Assembly: GCA_031549565.1 (NCBI GenBank)
Contig: JAVBPO010000085.1
Span: 7,859 to 71,858, forward strand
Direction of reading: 5' to 3'
DNA: 64,000 bases
From: JAVBSX01 sp031549565
GTDB taxonomy: Bacteria; Planctomycetota; Planctomycetia; Pirellulales; Thermoguttaceae
Under the pieces are notes generated by a model that was not told the origin of the DNA, searched no databases, and saw only the letters and a program-made list of their open reading frames with translations. The translations under genes and the position numbers were made by a program. Numbering within the stretch: position 1 is the first letter of the stretch; each line of letters begins with the position of its first letter. This document shows, in pieces, positions 7,764-16,532 of this stretch.

Positions 7764-10379
7764 ATGGGTTTTTTATCGGTGAATCAGGATTCGCTTTTGA
7801 GCGACATTTTCGACAGCATCTCCGATGGTGTCTATGTCGTCGATTTGAATTATCGGATCGTCCAAGCCAATCGCACGGCGAACGAAGCTTACGGTCCGGA
7901 ACCGCTCGTCGGACAGATCTGTTACGAACGATTCGAAAATCGCGATTCCCCTTGTGAATTTTGTCCGCTGGCGAAAACATTACGAGACGGTCTCCGGAAT
8001 TTCAGCGAACACGTCAACCTCAAAGGGCAACATCTCGAACTGACCTGTTTTCCCGTCAAAAACCGGGAGACCGGTGAAATCATCGCCGGGACGATGTTCT
8101 GCAAGAACGTCGATGCGCAAAAAAAACAGGCCGAAGATCTGAAATCCAAGGAAGCGGTTCTCACAAACATTTTCGCGTGTATCCAGGACAGCTTCTATGT
8201 GATCGATCCGGAATACAACGTTCTGTACGTCAATCCGAGAATGGAGGCGATTTTTCCGGAACATCACCCGATCGTGGGGAAAAAATGTTACACCCTGGTC
8301 AGCAACACGGAGGTCTGCGAAGGGTGTCCGGTCCCGCTCGCGTTGAAAAACGGAACCGCGGAAATGCAGTCGAAGGTTCACTTCTATCCCCACGAGCCGG
8401 GCGAACCTTGGAAACAGGGCTACTCCGGCGAATGGCGGGAATTGTTGGTCTACCCGATCCTCGACCCGGAAACGGGGAAAATCACTTCGTTTTTCAATTT
8501 CGTCCGGGACATCACGGCACAAAAACTGGCCGAAGCGGCGTTGGAGCATTTCCGTTCGCACATCTCGGTGATCGCGGATATTCGAAAATCGTACTATGAT
8601 TCGACGGAAGAGGAGTGCATCCTTTCCTTTCTCGAATCGGTTTCGAAACACTTCCACATCGACGACTCCTGGTTCGTCGAGCTGGAAAACGGTAAGCCGG
8701 TCCGCTCGTTTTTTCACGAACGAGCGACCGGAACGACGTTGCGCGACACCGTCGCCGAATCGTTCCAAACGGCCCTGCCGGGGGAGGAAAAACTGCATCC
8801 GTCGCTTTGGCAGGCGATCGAGCACTTGAAAATTCGGCATTATCGCCAGGGCGAGCCGGGCTTTCCCGCGAATCATGACGCCACGAGCGACGGTGCCGCG
8901 AAAATCCGTTCCACGCTGGTCGTCCCTTGTTTTCGCGTCGGTTCCGTGAGTCGCGGATTGGTCTTCTATTCCCAACGGACCGCGTTTTTCGACGATACGA
9001 TCGTTTCGTACCTGGAATCGTGCGCCCGGGAATTGACGCGGATCATCGAAGAAAGCAACAATTGGCGCAACCACAAACTCCGTCTCGAACAAGCGAGGGA
9101 AAAAGCGGAATCCGCGACGATTATCAAGTCGCGGTTCCTTGCCAATATGTCGCACGAAATCCGGACCCCCATGACCGCGATCCTCGGGTATTCCGACCTG
9201 GTGCTCAACGACTATCTTTTTCCGCTGCATCGGATTCTGCGGCGTCCCGAGTTTCAAAAGGAGCGCCGTGAAGGCTGGGACGAATTGGAAAACCTGGTCA
9301 CTCAAGGGGAAAACGGCATGAAAGTGATCCTCGCCAACGGGCAGTTCCTCCTCGCGATGATCAACGATATTCTCGATTTCTCCAAAGCCGATATCGGGAA
9401 AATGAACTTGGAAATCCGCCCCGTCAATCTCCTGACGCTGCTGGAGGAAATCCATTCCCTTTATGCAATCGAAGCCGATAAGAAAGGGATCACATTTTCG
9501 ATCGTTTCTTCCGGCAACGCGCCGAACACGATCGACTCCGATTACGTTCGCTTAAAACAGATTCTGGTCAACCTGGTCGGCAACGCGATCAAATTCACTT
9601 CGGCGGGACGCGTCGAGCTTTCGGTGTCGTGGAAAGCGAAAACGAAGGAGCGAGGGGCCTTGATCCTGATCGTCCGGGACACCGGGATCGGCATGACACC
9701 GGAAGCGCTGGACAAGGTCTTTCAGCCGTTCCAGCAGGCGGACGCCTCGACGACGCGGCGTTTCGGCGGCACCGGACTGGGACTGGCGATCTCGAAACGG
9801 CTCCTGGACGTCATGGACGCGAAGATCGACGTTTCCAGCATCGTCGGTCAAGGAACGACGTTCACGATTCATCTTCCGTTGAAATGGAAATCGGGCGACG
9901 GGGTTATGCCGAGCGGCGATCTCGACACTTTCTTCCGGCACATCGTCCCGGATACGATCCAGGAGGGAGCGTCCGAACGCTCCAAACAGGCCTTGCGAAA
10001 CGTCCGTATCCTGCTCGCCGAGGATGGGCTGGATAACCGTCGCCTGATTTCGACGCTGCTCCGCAAAGCGGGAGCGGAGGTGTGCGAAGTGGAAAACGGC
10101 GAGGACGCCGTGGAAACCGCGATGGACGAATTGGCCGCACAAAAACCGTTCAACGTGATCCTCATGGACATGCAGATGCCGGTGATGGACGGGTACACCG
10201 CGACCGAACTGCTTCGAAAACGCGGCTACGAAGGAATGATCGTCGCCCTGACCGCGCACGCAATGCGAGAGGATCGGCAAAAATGTCTTGACATCGGCTG
10301 TAACGATTACCTGACCAAACCGATCTCCCGGGCCGGCCTGGTTCGTTGCGTCTCCAATGCGATGAAATCGGAGCAATAA
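7764..10379 (+). CDS. Hybrid sensor histidine kinase (PAS-PAS-GAF-like-HisKA-HATPase-REC)
   Basis: 871-aa cytoplasmic hybrid kinase without membrane segments. Two PAS domains (about 10-125 and 130-258) each carry a Cys set: Cys53, Cys64, Cys67 and Cys175, Cys185, Cys188, i.e. C-x9/10-C-x2-C. A GAF-like region (270-425) follows. HisKA has His464 in SHEIRTPM; the ATPase has the N box NAIKFTS and G boxes DTGIGM and GGTGLGL. The C-terminal receiver has Asp802 (LMDMQMPVMDGY). The PAS Cys pattern suggests a metal, heme or thiol-redox sensor, which is inference. No partner Hpt or output regulator is adjacent. The start is the first ATG, just after a heptamer array. Confidence 0.93.
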   Translation: MGFLSVNQDSLLSDIFDSISDGVYVVDLNYRIVQANRTANEAYGPEPLVGQICYERFENRDSPCEFCPLAKTLRDGLRNFSEHVNLKGQHLELTCFPVKNRETGEIIAGTMFCKNVDAQKKQAEDLKSKEAVLTNIFACIQDSFYVIDPEYNVLYVNPRMEAIFPEHHPIVGKKCYTLVSNTEVCEGCPVPLALKNGTAEMQSKVHFYPHEPGEPWKQGYSGEWRELLVYPILDPETGKITSFFNFVRDITAQKLAEAALEHFRSHISVIADIRKSYYDSTEEECILSFLESVSKHFHIDDSWFVELENGKPVRSFFHERATGTTLRDTVAESFQTALPGEEKLHPSLWQAIEHLKIRHYRQGEPGFPANHDATSDGAAKIRSTLVVPCFRVGSVSRGLVFYSQRTAFFDDTIVSYLESCARELTRIIEESNNWRNHKLRLEQAREKAESATIIKSRFLANMSHEIRTPMTAILGYSDLVLNDYLFPLHRILRRPEFQKERREGWDELENLVTQGENGMKVILANGQFLLAMINDILDFSKADIGKMNLEIRPVNLLTLLEEIHSLYAIEADKKGITFSIVSSGNAPNTIDSDYVRLKQILVNLVGNAIKFTSAGRVELSVSWKAKTKERGALILIVRDTGIGMTPEALDKVFQPFQQADASTTRRFGGTGLGLAISKRLLDVMDAKIDVSSIVGQGTTFTIHLPLKWKSGDGVMPSGDLDTFFRHIVPDTIQEGASERSKQALRNVRILLAEDGLDNRRLISTLLRKAGAEVCEVENGEDAVETAMDELAAQKPFNVILMDMQMPVMDGYTATELLRKRGYEGMIVALTAHAMREDRQKCLDIGCNDYLTKPISRAGLVRCVSNAMKSEQ

Positions 10380-10475
10380 ATTCCGCGGCGTCGTTTCGCC
10401 GATACCGGGGTTTACCCGAAGCCGATTCCGTGTACGATTGAGCGGTTCACGAATTCCGCAGGGATTCGATCCTCC

Positions 10476-11636
10476 GTGTCAACGCAATACTTTTCGTTTG
10501 GAATGGCTCCTAAAACCGCACAATCCTCTTCGGTCAAACTCTCGGAAAAAGACAAACAAACACTCGGCAGCATCACGCGGCTGGCCGACGGAATCGCGAA
10601 ACTCGCCGGTCGTAAACGGGATCCGTTCGTCGATATTCCGATGCGGGCGCTTTCGAACGTCAGTTTCAACGAACGAAAAAAAATCATCGAAATGGGAGAC
10701 AAAACCTCCCAGCGGCAACTTTTCAATCTTTCGCAGGCGAAAAGCTTCATGCAAACGATGCTCGTCGCCCGCGGAGCGAAACAACTGATTAACGAAGGCA
10801 AGACGAACAGCATCCGGGCACTGTACTACATGCTCAAGAAAACGATCCCCGGGATCAAGGAAGAAACGTTCGACGAGCAGTCCGAATGCGATACGGTGAT
10901 CGAAGACATCGAAGTGATTCTCGGTTCGCTCCGGGAAGAACTGCACTTGGCCGCGGAAAACAAAGGAAATATGGTCGGAAATCTCACGATCGTCGATAAA
11001 GGAGACGAAATCGACTGTTCCCGGATGGGGAGCGGCGGGTACGGGATTCCGTCGATCGTCGAGCCGAACGTGATTCAGTTCAAAAAATGCAAAGCGGATT
11101 TCGTACTCCATGTCGAAAAAGGAACCGTTTGGCAGCGTTTCAACGAGGACAAATTCTGGAAAACGCACAACTGTATTTTAACCCACGGCGGCGGCCAACC
11201 ACCGCGTGGCGTCAGGCGGCTCTTGTACCGGTTGCACAACGAACTGAAGCTCCCGATTTACTGCCTGCTCGATAACGATCCGTGGGGGTATTACATTTAC
11301 AGCGTGATCAAACAGGGCTCGATCAATCTTGCTTTTGAATCCCAACGAATGGCGATTCCCAACGCGAAGTTTCTCGGTGTTCGCAGCGAGGATTTCGTCC
11401 GCTGCGGCTTGTCCAACAGCGTGAAGATCGACCTGAGCGACACGGACCGCAAGCGAGCCCGACAGATCGCGGAATACCCGTGGTTCGCGCACAAAAAAGC
11501 GTGGCAAAAGGAAATCCAGACGATGATCGACAACGGTTTCAAGCTGGAAGTCGAAGCGCTCGTCTCCCGGGACATCAGCTACGTCACAGAAGAATACGTT
11601 CCGCAACGGCTCAAGGAAGGCAAATTTCTGGATTAA
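10476..11636 (+). CDS. top6A: DNA topoisomerase VI subunit A / Spo11-like protein
   Basis: 386 aa, full length for Top6A. The 5Y-CAP winged helix carries the catalytic tyrosine in SIRALYYMLKKT (Tyr117/118). The Toprim domain has Glu214 (LHVEKGTVW), the loop THGGGQPPRGVRR and DNDPWGYYIY with Asp256 and Asp258, followed by KQGS. All residues needed for DNA cleavage are present. Topoisomerase VI is an A2B2 enzyme, but no B (GHKL ATPase) subunit lies in this window; the gene upstream is a histidine kinase and the one downstream is hydE. The start is GTG 10476; ATG 10503 is possible. It is either an enzyme with a distant partner or a stand-alone nicking protein. Confidence 0.9.
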   Translation: MSTQYFSFGMAPKTAQSSSVKLSEKDKQTLGSITRLADGIAKLAGRKRDPFVDIPMRALSNVSFNERKKIIEMGDKTSQRQLFNLSQAKSFMQTMLVARGAKQLINEGKTNSIRALYYMLKKTIPGIKEETFDEQSECDTVIEDIEVILGSLREELHLAAENKGNMVGNLTIVDKGDEIDCSRMGSGGYGIPSIVEPNVIQFKKCKADFVLHVEKGTVWQRFNEDKFWKTHNCILTHGGGQPPRGVRRLLYRLHNELKLPIYCLLDNDPWGYYIYSVIKQGSINLAFESQRMAIPNAKFLGVRSEDFVRCGLSNSVKIDLSDTDRKRARQIAEYPWFAHKKAWQKEIQTMIDNGFKLEVEALVSRDISYVTEEYVPQRLKEGKFLD

Positions 11637-11685
11637 GCCTACCTCCCTCCGCAGGCAAAACCACGAAGCTTTTGAAGTAATCACA

Positions 11686-12813
11686 ATGGATCACGAAGAA
11701 ATTATCCGTTGGCTCCGGGAAACCGATCCGAATCGGCTCCAGACGCTTTGGGATCGGGCGGACACGGTCCGGAAAGAATCCGTCGGCGACGAAGTCCATC
11801 TTCGCGGCTTGATCGAAATTTCGAACGTCTGTCGTCGTCAGTGTCTCTACTGCGGGATCAGGGCTGGAAATAAAGACATTCCTCGATATCGGTTGACGGA
11901 GAAAGAAGTACTGCACTGCGCCGAATTGGCCCTGAAATTCGGGTACGGCTCCATTGTGATCCAAGCCGGTGAAGATTCGTTCATTGAAACCGATTGGATC
12001 GCCGAGCTTCTTCAAAAGATCAAATCGTCGACGAATCTGGCGATTACGCTCAGCTTGGGCGAGCGCGAAGAAGCGGACTGGAAAGCCTGGAAATCAGCAG
12101 GGGCGGAGCGATATCTGCTCCGTTTCGAAACGTCGAACGAGAACCTGTTTCGGGCAATCCATCCGCCAAACCCCGAAACATTAGTGTATAAGTCAAGAAT
12201 CGAAATGCTCGGCGTTTTGAAGCAGCTCGGGTACGAAGTCGGCAGCGGAATCATGGTCGGAATTCCGGGCCAAACGTATAATGATTTAGCAAGAGATATT
12301 TTACTTTTCGAGGAATTGCAGTTGGATATGGTTGGCTTGGGGCCGTTTTTGCCGCATCCGCACACGCCGCTGGGAAAACTGTTCCCGCCGGACCCGATTT
12401 CAGGGCTTTTTCGACCTCAACCGTGGACGCAGGAGCAGAAAACATTTTTCGAGCGAAACGGTTTGGAAACAACCAGTTTGATTGGCCAGGTGTCCTGCAA
12501 TGAAAATTTTACGTTTACGGTCCTCGCATTGACGCGAATCCTCTGTCCGACGATCAACATTCCGAGCACTACGGCAATCGCGACGATCGACGGCCAAAGC
12601 GGTCGTAAAAACGGTTTATGCCGGGGAGCGAACGTGGTGATGCCGAATTTGACGCCGACGAAATACCGTGAAATGTACGATATTTACCCGAATAAAGCGG
12701 CAACACATCAAACCCCGGAAGAAACCGACGAACAGGTTCGCAGACACCTCAAGGAAATCGGCCGAATCCCGGGCCAAGGCCCCGGCACATCAAAACATTT
12801 TCATACCGTTTAG
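11686..12813 (+). CDS. hydE: [FeFe]-hydrogenase maturase HydE (radical SAM)
   Basis: 375-aa radical SAM enzyme of the BioB/HydE/PylB group. The 4Fe-4S cluster motif is Cys49-x3-Cys53-x2-Cys56 (CRRQCLYC). The C-terminal stretch CRGANVVMPNLTPTKYREMY is typical of HydE, which acts with HydF and HydG to build the H-cluster of [FeFe]-hydrogenase. No hydF, hydG or hydrogenase gene is in the window, so the pathway would be scattered. Starts at ATG 11686, 50 bp after top6A, and could be co-transcribed with it. A PylB-like methylornithine synthase is the main alternative, less likely given the C-terminus. Confidence 0.82.
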   Translation: MDHEEIIRWLRETDPNRLQTLWDRADTVRKESVGDEVHLRGLIEISNVCRRQCLYCGIRAGNKDIPRYRLTEKEVLHCAELALKFGYGSIVIQAGEDSFIETDWIAELLQKIKSSTNLAITLSLGEREEADWKAWKSAGAERYLLRFETSNENLFRAIHPPNPETLVYKSRIEMLGVLKQLGYEVGSGIMVGIPGQTYNDLARDILLFEELQLDMVGLGPFLPHPHTPLGKLFPPDPISGLFRPQPWTQEQKTFFERNGLETTSLIGQVSCNENFTFTVLALTRILCPTINIPSTTAIATIDGQSGRKNGLCRGANVVMPNLTPTKYREMYDIYPNKAATHQTPEETDEQVRRHLKEIGRIPGQGPGTSKHFHTV

Positions 12814-12839
12814 CCGAGCGTCCTGGACGCCGGAGACAC

Positions 12840-13166
12840 ATGAACACGATCACGACCATCATTGATTCCGATCTGCTTTTGCCGATCATGGAGCTCCCCG
12901 CGGAACTGCGACACCGCAAAGTGGAAGTTACGGTTCAGGCTCCGGTCGCATCCGAGTCGACGAAAGAGAACAAACCGTGGTTTACCCCGGAAGAGTTGGC
13001 CCAATTCAAGCAAAACCGGTTGAAGCTGGAAGAAAAAATCGCGAAAAAACCGAATCGCGTGAAAGAGGAGTTGCGCCAACTTCTGTTGCAATGTCCGGTT
13101 GCGAGTGAGGAAGAAATTAAAATGCAAGCGGAATTTCGAGAGGATTTAAAAAGATGGATTCTGTAA
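12840..13166 (+). CDS. Putative antitoxin of a VapBC-type pair
   Basis: 108-aa hydrophilic protein directly upstream of, and overlapping by 13 bp, a PIN-domain toxin gene. The N-terminal part (TTIIDSDLLLPIMELPAELR) looks like a short DNA-binding or dimerisation segment. The C-terminus CPVASEEEIKMQ plus FREDLKRW parallels the end of the antitoxin at 62282-62518 (GPVATEEQIQD), pointing to a shared toxin-binding tail. The function is inferred mainly from gene order and this similarity. Starts at ATG 12840. Confidence 0.7.
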   Translation: MNTITTIIDSDLLLPIMELPAELRHRKVEVTVQAPVASESTKENKPWFTPEELAQFKQNRLKLEEKIAKKPNRVKEELRQLLLQCPVASEEEIKMQAEFREDLKRWIL

Positions 13167-13534
13167 TTACGGTAGATTCCTGCATTTTTATCGACCATTT
13201 TCGGTCAAAGGATAAATCCGAAACAGTATTGGAGAGATTACTGAAGAATCACGAATTGTGTGTTTCCGCGATTGCCAAATATGAGGTGTTATGCGGCGCG
13301 GATATCGCTCGGATTGAATTTTGGCAATCGACTTTTTCAAAAATGGAAGTCTTGCCGTTTGATGACTCCACGATCATGTCCGCTTGGAAAATCTACCGGC
13401 AACTGAAAAACGCAAGTTGTTTGATTGACACGGGCGACATTTTAATCGCGGCGTCGGCCATTGCGAACGATTTGCCGCTTGCGACGTTGAATCGAAAACA
13501 TTTTGAACGAATCGAAGGGCTAAAGGTGGTGTGA
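13154..13534 (+). CDS. vapC: VapC-like PIN-domain toxin
   Basis: 126-aa PIN-domain ribonuclease. Acidic active-site residues are visible: Asp8 (ITVDSCIFIDHF), Glu44 (AKYEVLCG), Asp92 and Asp95 (LIDTGDILIAASA). In the VapC family such proteins cleave tRNA or rRNA when the antitoxin is degraded. The start overlaps the 3' end of the antitoxin gene and its own stop overlaps the next small ORF (TGATG), so at least three genes appear translationally coupled. Similar in layout to the VapC at 61902-62285. Confidence 0.88.
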   Translation: MDSVITVDSCIFIDHFRSKDKSETVLERLLKNHELCVSAIAKYEVLCGADIARIEFWQSTFSKMEVLPFDDSTIMSAWKIYRQLKNASCLIDTGDILIAASAIANDLPLATLNRKHFERIEGLKVV

Positions 13535-13680
13535 TGGAGTTTCTTCAAGGATTAGTGTTGGGGAGGATCGCTCTTATGGTACCAATCTTTTGGCGAATGA
13601 ACACACTCACGAAAGAAGTTGAAAAACTCGACAATATGAAATGGGAAAAATCGCGAAAAGATAACCCAAGCCAAGAGTGA
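13534..13680 (+). CDS. Small hypothetical protein (48 aa)
   Basis: ATG overlaps the stop of vapC (TGATG). The translation begins MEFLQGLVLGRIALMVPIFW, a hydrophobic segment of about 19 residues that could span a membrane, followed by a charged tail (KEVEKLDNMKWEKSRKD). No family is recognised. Stop-start coupling to the toxin gene is the main support that it is translated. Confidence 0.45.
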   Translation: MEFLQGLVLGRIALMVPIFWRMNTLTKEVEKLDNMKWEKSRKDNPSQE

Positions 13681-13713
13681 AGCTCTTTACGATACGTTAA
13701 AGGAGACGGAAGA

Positions 13714-13968
13714 ATGTCGATTGCAGAAGCTATGGACACCGAAACACTTAAAGAAACGCTTAAATTTCAAATCGGACAAATCGACGACCCGATGATACTG
13801 GACCAACTCTATCGAATCACCTGCAAGGAAGCAATGTCGCGTCCCCTCACTCCGGAGCAGAGGGAAGATATTCGTATCAGTCGGGAACAGATTCGAACCG
13901 GACAATGGATTTCTCACGAAGATTTCATGAAAGAGTTGAACGAGGAGTATCCGGACGATGAAGATTAA
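13714..13968 (+). CDS. Putative antitoxin of a ParDE/RelBE-type pair
   Basis: 84-aa acidic protein overlapping the following toxin gene by 11 bp. The region LTPEQREDIRISREQIRTGQ and the acidic tail (NEEYPDDED) are of the sort seen in antitoxins that sit upstream of ParE/RelE toxins. No clear DNA-binding fold can be named by eye. The function rests on position and general character. A plausible purine-rich ribosome site (AAGGAGACGGAAG) lies upstream of ATG 13714. Confidence 0.6.
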   Translation: MSIAEAMDTETLKETLKFQIGQIDDPMILDQLYRITCKEAMSRPLTPEQREDIRISREQIRTGQWISHEDFMKELNEEYPDDED

Positions 13969-14164
13969 ATGGTCTGCGGCGGCTCGAGTTCAACTCCAAG
14001 ACATTTTAGGGTTTTACACCAAGCGAAATGGTTCAAAAAAATATAGCACAAGATTGAAAAAGGATGTTGAGGAACTCGTCAAACATTTTCGTGATAATCC
14101 TGAGTTTGGTGAACGATTACCACAAGGGTGCGCGCAAATTTCCTTGTATGTTTGGGCAAAATAG
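13958..14164 (+). pseudogene. ParE/RelE-type toxin truncated by a MITE
   Basis: The first 56 residues (KIKWSAAARVQLQDILGFY ... HFRDNPEFGERLPQ) are a normal ParE/RelE N-terminal half, with the two leading helices typical of the fold. From base 14126 the frame runs into the inverted repeat of a MITE, which adds about a dozen foreign residues (ending QISLYVWAK) and a TAG stop. The same residues are encoded at the second MITE copy near 63860-63898. The catalytic C-terminal half is missing and is not found after the element, so the toxin is probably dead while its antitoxin persists. Confidence 0.8.
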
Positions 14165-14315
14165 GGTGTCATGTCATGCTGAGGTATTCCGAAGCATCTG
14201 GTTTCAAGCCGTGTTCGCAACATAATGCGTGTTGCCGGATGCACCAGATTCTTCCCTCCGTGAGTACACTTCGTTCAGAATGACAACTCACGACCGGGAA
14301 AATTTGCGCGCACCC
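14126..14315. mobile_element. 190-bp MITE, copy 1 (TIR GGGTGCGCGCAAATTT)
   Basis: Perfect 16-bp terminal inverted repeats at 14126-14141 and 14300-14315. Inside, a second inverted pair is visible (TGTCATGCTGA near 14166 and TCAGAATGACA near 14275). It has no coding capacity. A second copy runs from 63860 to the window end and is nearly identical over 141 bp. No clear target-site duplication was found. Confidence 0.88.
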
Positions 14316-14460
14316 GTAAACACGGGGCTGTTTGTGAAGAACTTGGCTTGGTATTGCGCTTCGTTAGCGCCGGGGCTTGCCCCGGGCTGAACTGCGCAAA
14401 CGGCTCTATTTGAGAACGTATTGCCGGATGCAACGCTCCACACAACAAACGCCGGAGCCG
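14316..14460. other. Spacer between MITE and dnaB 3' end
   Basis: No gene. Contains the GC-rich hairpin GCCGGGGCTTGCCCCGGGC at about 14370-14390, which could act as a transcription end for the convergent dnaB gene but lacks a T-run. Confidence 0.5.
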
Positions 14461-15903
14461 CTAAAATTGCTGGCCGGGATCGTAGCTCCCGAATTCGTCG
14501 TAAGGGGCGGATTCGTCTTGGCGGTTGGACGGGTCGTCAAAGCGTGTGAATTGCTTGAACCAGAGAAGCGGAATGTCGCCGGTCGGGCCGTTACGCTGTT
14601 TGGCGAGGATCAATTCCGCACGGCCTTCGCTGTTGGATAAATCCGCTTCCTCCGGGGATTTCATCGCTTCCTCCCGATGGATGAACATCACGACGTCGGC
14701 GTCCTGCTCGATCGCTCCGGATTCCCGAAGATGGCTCAGTCGCGGGCGGGTATCCTTGGCGTCCGCCTGTCGGTTGAGCTGCGCCAAGCACAGAACAGGG
14801 ACATGCAATTCGCGAGCAAGCCCTTTCAAACGGCGGGCGATTTTCGCGACCTGCTCCTGCCGGGGATCGGTCGGCATATCCGGTTCGATGAGTCCCAGAT
14901 AGTCGATCACGATCAACTCGAGCCCGTCCTGCCGTTTGAGACGACGGGCAAGTGAGCCGATTTCCGTTACGGATCGCGAAGGAGGATCGTCGATGAAAAG
15001 CGGCGAAGCCGACAATTCGTTCGACGATTTCATGAGAATCTGCCGTTCGTGGGACGCGAGAAAATTGCTGCGCATTTTATGGGCGTCGAGCCGCCCCCGG
15101 GCGCTGAGCAGCCGCATGGCCAACTCCACCCGCCCCATCTCCAGCGAAACGACCAAAGTCGGTTTGTTTTGCGCGACAGCGGCATGGTCCGCGATATTCA
15201 GAGCCAACGCGGTTTTACCGATGCCCGGTCGAGCGGCGAGGATCACCAACTGGTCCGGGTGCAAACCGCCGGTCAATTCGTCGAGTTTGTGGAAACCGGT
15301 CGCGACTCCTCCGACCTCTCCCCCGGCCTTGTTGTCAAGAATTTTGAACGTCTCATTGATCACATCGAGGATCGGATGGACCTGATTGTCGCTTCTCGCG
15401 TCGGTAATCGCGAAGATTTTTTCTTCGGCTCGATTAACGATGTCCTTCGGTTCGTGGATCGGCTCGTAAGCAGAACGCAGAATTTCCGCACTGGTCTGGA
15501 TCAAATCGCGGAGAATCGCGCGATCCCGTACGATTTCGGCGTATTGGACCGCATGGGCGGCGACTTGCACCTCGGACATGACCTCGCCGAGGTAGGCTTC
15601 GCCGCCGGTCGCTTCCAAGTCGCCGGAGCGCTCCAGTCGCTCCAGAAGCAATGTCAAGTCGATTCCGGAACCGGAACCGTGCATTTCGGTCAAATGCCGA
15701 TAAAGCTTACGGTTCGCCTCGGAGTAAAAATCCTCCGGGCGAAGGATCGGTATAACTTCATCACACGTGATCGGAAGGATCAGAATCGCCCCGATCACCC
15801 CCTTTTCGGCTTCCAAGCTGTGGGGCGGGGCATGTTCGATCAGTGCCTTTTCCAAGGGATGTTCTTGCGACGGCTTGGAACCTTTCGCGGACTTCTTGGG
15901 CAT
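14461..15903 (-). CDS. dnaB: Replicative DNA helicase DnaB
   Basis: 480-aa hexameric replicative helicase. The N-terminal domain (25-130, beginning PPHSLEAEKGVIGAIL) contacts primase; the RecA-type ATPase has Walker A AARPGIGKT (223-231), Walker B LIVIDYLGLI, the family-typical LAQLNRQ and a C-terminal arginine region. The length is normal. Downstream of an acidic-protein gene on the same strand and separated by about 80 bp. Neighbours often seen near dnaB (rplI, ssb, rpsF) are not present here. Confidence 0.96.
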   Translation of the reverse strand: MPKKSAKGSKPSQEHPLEKALIEHAPPHSLEAEKGVIGAILILPITCDEVIPILRPEDFYSEANRKLYRHLTEMHGSGSGIDLTLLLERLERSGDLEATGGEAYLGEVMSEVQVAAHAVQYAEIVRDRAILRDLIQTSAEILRSAYEPIHEPKDIVNRAEEKIFAITDARSDNQVHPILDVINETFKILDNKAGGEVGGVATGFHKLDELTGGLHPDQLVILAARPGIGKTALALNIADHAAVAQNKPTLVVSLEMGRVELAMRLLSARGRLDAHKMRSNFLASHERQILMKSSNELSASPLFIDDPPSRSVTEIGSLARRLKRQDGLELIVIDYLGLIEPDMPTDPRQEQVAKIARRLKGLARELHVPVLCLAQLNRQADAKDTRPRLSHLRESGAIEQDADVVMFIHREEAMKSPEEADLSNSEGRAELILAKQRNGPTGDIPLLWFKQFTRFDDPSNRQDESAPYDEFGSYDPGQQF

Positions 15904-15985
15904 AAGGCGTGTAAGAGGGATCTATCGATGAGGGAACTCCGGGCGTCTAAGACGCTCCGGCTAAACGGGCAAAGCCTCCGAAGGA

Positions 15986-16339
15986 TTAATCTTCGTCGTC
16001 GGCTTCGGCTTCATCGTCGTCGTATTCCCATTCGTCCTCGTCGTCATCTTCTTCATCCTCTTCATCGTCGTCTTCGACTTCTTCCCAATCGTCGTCGTCT
16101 TCCCAATCCTCGTCGTCATCTTCCTCTTCGTCGTCGTCTTCGTCCCAATCCTCGTCCCAATCTTCGTCGTCTTCTTCCTCGTCCCACTCTTCCTCTTCGT
16201 CCTCGTCCCAATCGTCTTCTTCATCGTCCTTGGCGGCAACGGCGCAGCAACAGCAATACTTGGAGGCGTACGAGGACGGCCAAAAATTGCGACTTCCTTG
16301 ATTCAATTTGCGTGTGGAAAAAGTGAGAGTGGTTTTCAC
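15986..16339 (-). CDS. Ultra-acidic low-complexity protein
   Basis: 117 aa. After a basic N-terminal part with a CCCC cluster (about residues 29-32), residues 37-117 are almost entirely Asp, Glu and Trp, giving a strongly negative tail. GTG start at 16339 is preceded at a proper distance by AAAGGG. The frame was chosen because the alternative minus frame gives a Lys/Thr/Arg product with no sensible start. It sits just upstream of dnaB on the same strand. No family is recognised; acidic tails of this sort occur on DNA-mimicking or cation-binding proteins, but that is only a possibility. The biased codons could also be repeat expansion. Confidence 0.6.
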   Translation of the reverse strand: MKTTLTFSTRKLNQGSRNFWPSSYASKYCCCCAVAAKDDEEDDWDEDEEEEWDEEEDDEDWDEDWDEDDDEEEDDDEDWEDDDDWEEVEDDDEEDEEDDDEDEWEYDDDEAEADDED

Positions 16340-16532
16340 GGTTCAACCCTTTTCAAGTGGAAAATGTGGAATCGGGCGGCATGACCGCCAGCCTAAACAA
16401 AGCGAGAGCCTTCAGTATTATTGCGAGGAGGTTTCAAAAAGGAAAGACCTCCCCGGCAATTTTCCTCTTTTCGTCAAAGTTCACCACGAACTTTATCTGG
16501 AATGGGAAAGGAAACCAATTTTACAATTAGAT

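Noticed and set aside
11686..12813. Pyrrolysine pathway protein PylB or biotin synthase instead of HydE
   Set aside because: The C-terminal GANVVMPNLTPTKYREMY stretch fits HydE better, and no pyl or bio genes are adjacent.
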